Position numbers and translations under genes: made by a program
In this document: positions 6,701 to 7,115 of the stretch, piece after piece
Layout of the letters: each line of letters opens with the position of its first letter
Position numbering within the stretch: position 1 is the first letter of the stretch
Assembly: GCA_016793525.1 (NCBI GenBank)
Contig: JAEUJT010000402.1
Span: 1-7,115 of the forward strand
From: Archangium sp.
GTDB taxonomy: Bacteria; Myxococcota; Myxococcia; Myxococcales; Myxococcaceae
Reading direction: 5' to 3'
DNA length: 7,115 nucleotides
The notes under the pieces: generated by a model
Databases searched by the model: none
The model's input: only the letters and a program-made list of their open reading frames with translations
What the model was told of the DNA's origin: nothing

Positions 6701-7115
6701 TCGCAGCTGCAGCAGGCGAACGCCCGAATTCAAGAGGCGAACAACGCGGTCACCCAGGAGCGCGCCACCTCGAAGAAGGCCGCTGACGAGAGCGCCCAGA
6801 AGGTGCAGCAGGCCAACGCGCGCATCGCCCAAGTGCAACAAGAGGCCCAGACCAAGGGCCTGGAGATGGAGAACCGCCTCAAGGAGGCGCAGAACCAGCT
6901 CGCCACCCGCCAGCGCCGCATTACCGAGCTTGAGCAGGCCATGGAGGGCGCCAACGCCACGCGCAGCCGCGCCGAGAAGGAGCTCCAGGCGAAGGCCGCG
7001 GCGTCAGAGCAGAAGGCGAACGAGGCCTTGGCCAAGCTGCAGGGCGCGATGGCCGACCGCAAGGCGCTCGACGGCAAACACGCGAAAGACCTCGAAGACG
7101 CCACCGCCAAGGGCA
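3779..7115 (+). CDS. aglZ: AglZ-like gliding-motility protein: pseudo-receiver plus giant coiled coil, 3' partial
   Basis: The frame is open from ATG 3779 to the window edge (1112 codons, no stop). An in-frame GTG at 3773 would add two residues. Residues 1-121 form a receiver fold starting MERRVLIVES, but the phospho-acceptor position in VVLRAELP is Arg53 instead of Asp. The conserved Lys is Ile107 (YLAIPF) and the acidic pair is Glu9-Ser10. Ser83 and Tyr104 keep the switch positions. It should not be phosphorylated in the normal way. Residues 123-200 are a Pro/Ala/Asp linker. Residues 220-330 are a distinct helical block with the only Trp seen in the rod (245) and EDLLLQKFIGEKEVIEVVSA. From 331 on, a heptad-rich Glu/Leu/Gln/Ala coiled coil continues, with no Pro or Cys after residue 220. 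M. xanthus AglZ (about 1400 residues) has this layout, is filament-forming, acts in A-motility complexes and interacts with MglA and FrzCD. FrzS has the same layout but is only about 550 residues, so length favours AglZ. Orthology is inferred. Confidence 0.88.
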   Translation, partial: MERRVLIVESQNDFALTMASVLKSAGFSATMAGNASDAQRELEKRRPDFVVLRAELPDQSGFVLCGTIRKGKFGPNLPVILLSSDVGAEALQQHAATPNAANAYLAIPFEMGELTRLSQALVPPGSSLPDADDVDASLDNALSGAPPVEGANPAAAPPPLRTAGGPPRLPRRERRSALTDEDKSFLDRAFASIADRKAELLAESKELRRAAPRRDMMGTPEAKIQILRDELKIREAQIARISEIWNVRERELLTVEDRVQEKDVEVQGVKMQLDDFTRRLNEAQNTLVEKEREHGRQVEDLLLQKFIGEKEVIEVVSAKEKDINGLRRELNNKDEELTRRTGELDQQRKEFEQLEKDFQLATLEFEVKEKQLHDAITGHTTEIAEQKSAIEGLTSQLEGTVAERNAKYADYDGQVAALTQTLQQTQVERDTKVGELESSLRLATERGDRGEAEVARLEGELADSKSKSAEAIGSRDGEIATLQTQLQALGEEKAESEAELNEKVAQREGRISALETELAETVERKDRTEAELQSQIQERLEKIGELEGEVEAVKSAMADREAELMSELGDLGAAKDQLEENLTAQLGAANAAITLHLTRIGELEGENDARQQAIDGLEKDRAERDANILDLETKLGTTTQNLADRDGEVAALKETLEARNAEVETLQGTLGARDESIAKLTGTLDATQITLSSTQQQLSETQGELEAMTSEQAHTSEQLQTSQTELAAVRTERDERNKELSAARNEIQRVSGLLRQTETAKVQLEETLNAELGQVRAQLSETTGNYEALTAEHQTLTGERDELSERLEATTTDLATTKQALGERVSEVTQLSAQLAHAEDTKANLDERIATLTEESQRREELLQNDLANKSKELADTIRKLTTLQQEKVRQIDMLTRDVNGKTEQVKSLELKLKSVFDESKKKIDELGQRVTTVSGELEGTKKELAERSAALEKAAESSKALAQERDQVKAQAQSQLQQANARIQEANNAVTQERATSKKAADESAQKVQQANARIAQVQQEAQTKGLEMENRLKEAQNQLATRQRRITELEQAMEGANATRSRAEKELQAKAAASEQKANEALAKLQGAMADRKALDGKHAKDLEDATAKG
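5711..5836 (+). repeat. Three tandem 14-residue (42-base) units in the coiled coil
   Basis: Units RDGEVAALKETLEA (5711-5752), RNAEVETLQGTLGA (5753-5794) and RDESIAKLTGTLDA (5795-5836) are in perfect register, with hydrophobic residues at positions 5, 8 and 12. Two heptads make one unit, so register is preserved on duplication. A faded fourth unit may follow (5837-5878, starting TQITLSSTQQQLSE). Encoded residues are 645-686. Confidence 0.6.

Noticed and set aside
3779..7115. The coiled-coil gene as an SMC/Rad50-type ATPase or a phage tape-measure protein
   Set aside because: There is no Walker A motif at the N-terminus. A receiver-like fold is there instead, and no phage genes are nearby.
3779..7115. 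The coiled-coil gene as frzS
   Set aside because: The domain layout is the same, but FrzS is about half the length already open here. AglZ fits better, though the true 3' end is not in view.

Overview
This GC-rich window looks like the chromosome of a myxobacterium (Myxococcota, most likely near Myxococcus/Corallococcus/Archangium; inferred). The strongest taxonomic evidence is the last gene. It has an N-terminal degenerate receiver domain followed by a proline-free coiled-coil rod of at least 890 residues. This is the architecture of the gliding-motility protein AglZ and its shorter relative FrzS, known from Myxococcus xanthus. GC-dominated third codon positions fit too. I see no mobile element, CRISPR array, tRNA or rRNA, and no gene-free stretch longer than 67 bases.

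Layout: (1) 1-1133 (+) is the 3' part of a gene of unknown name. Its spaced His and Cys motifs look like a clan CD (caspase/CHAT-like) cysteine-peptidase fold. (2) 1140-1688 (-) is a small alpha/beta hydrolase of the TEX30/KANL3-like type, convergent with gene 1 across a 6-base gap. (3) 1720-3711 (+) is divergent from the hydrolase. It is a GT-B (GT4-type) glycosyltransferase followed by about 240 residues of disordered, proline-rich sequence with PPPL repeats, ending in a compact 33-residue tail. (4) 3779 to the window edge (+) is the AglZ-like protein, cut off by the window at codon 1112.

Genes 3 and 4 run in the same direction with 67 bases between them. They could be co-transcribed, or gene 4 could have its own promoter just before its start. 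In M. xanthus, AglZ is a cytoplasmic scaffold of the gliding (A-) motility complex. It works with the polarity GTPase MglA and the chemoreceptor FrzCD. The unusual glycosyltransferase next door, with its long flexible tail and terminal motif, is therefore a candidate for an undescribed partner of that machinery. This is inferred from position and architecture only. The first two genes have no evident link to motility.
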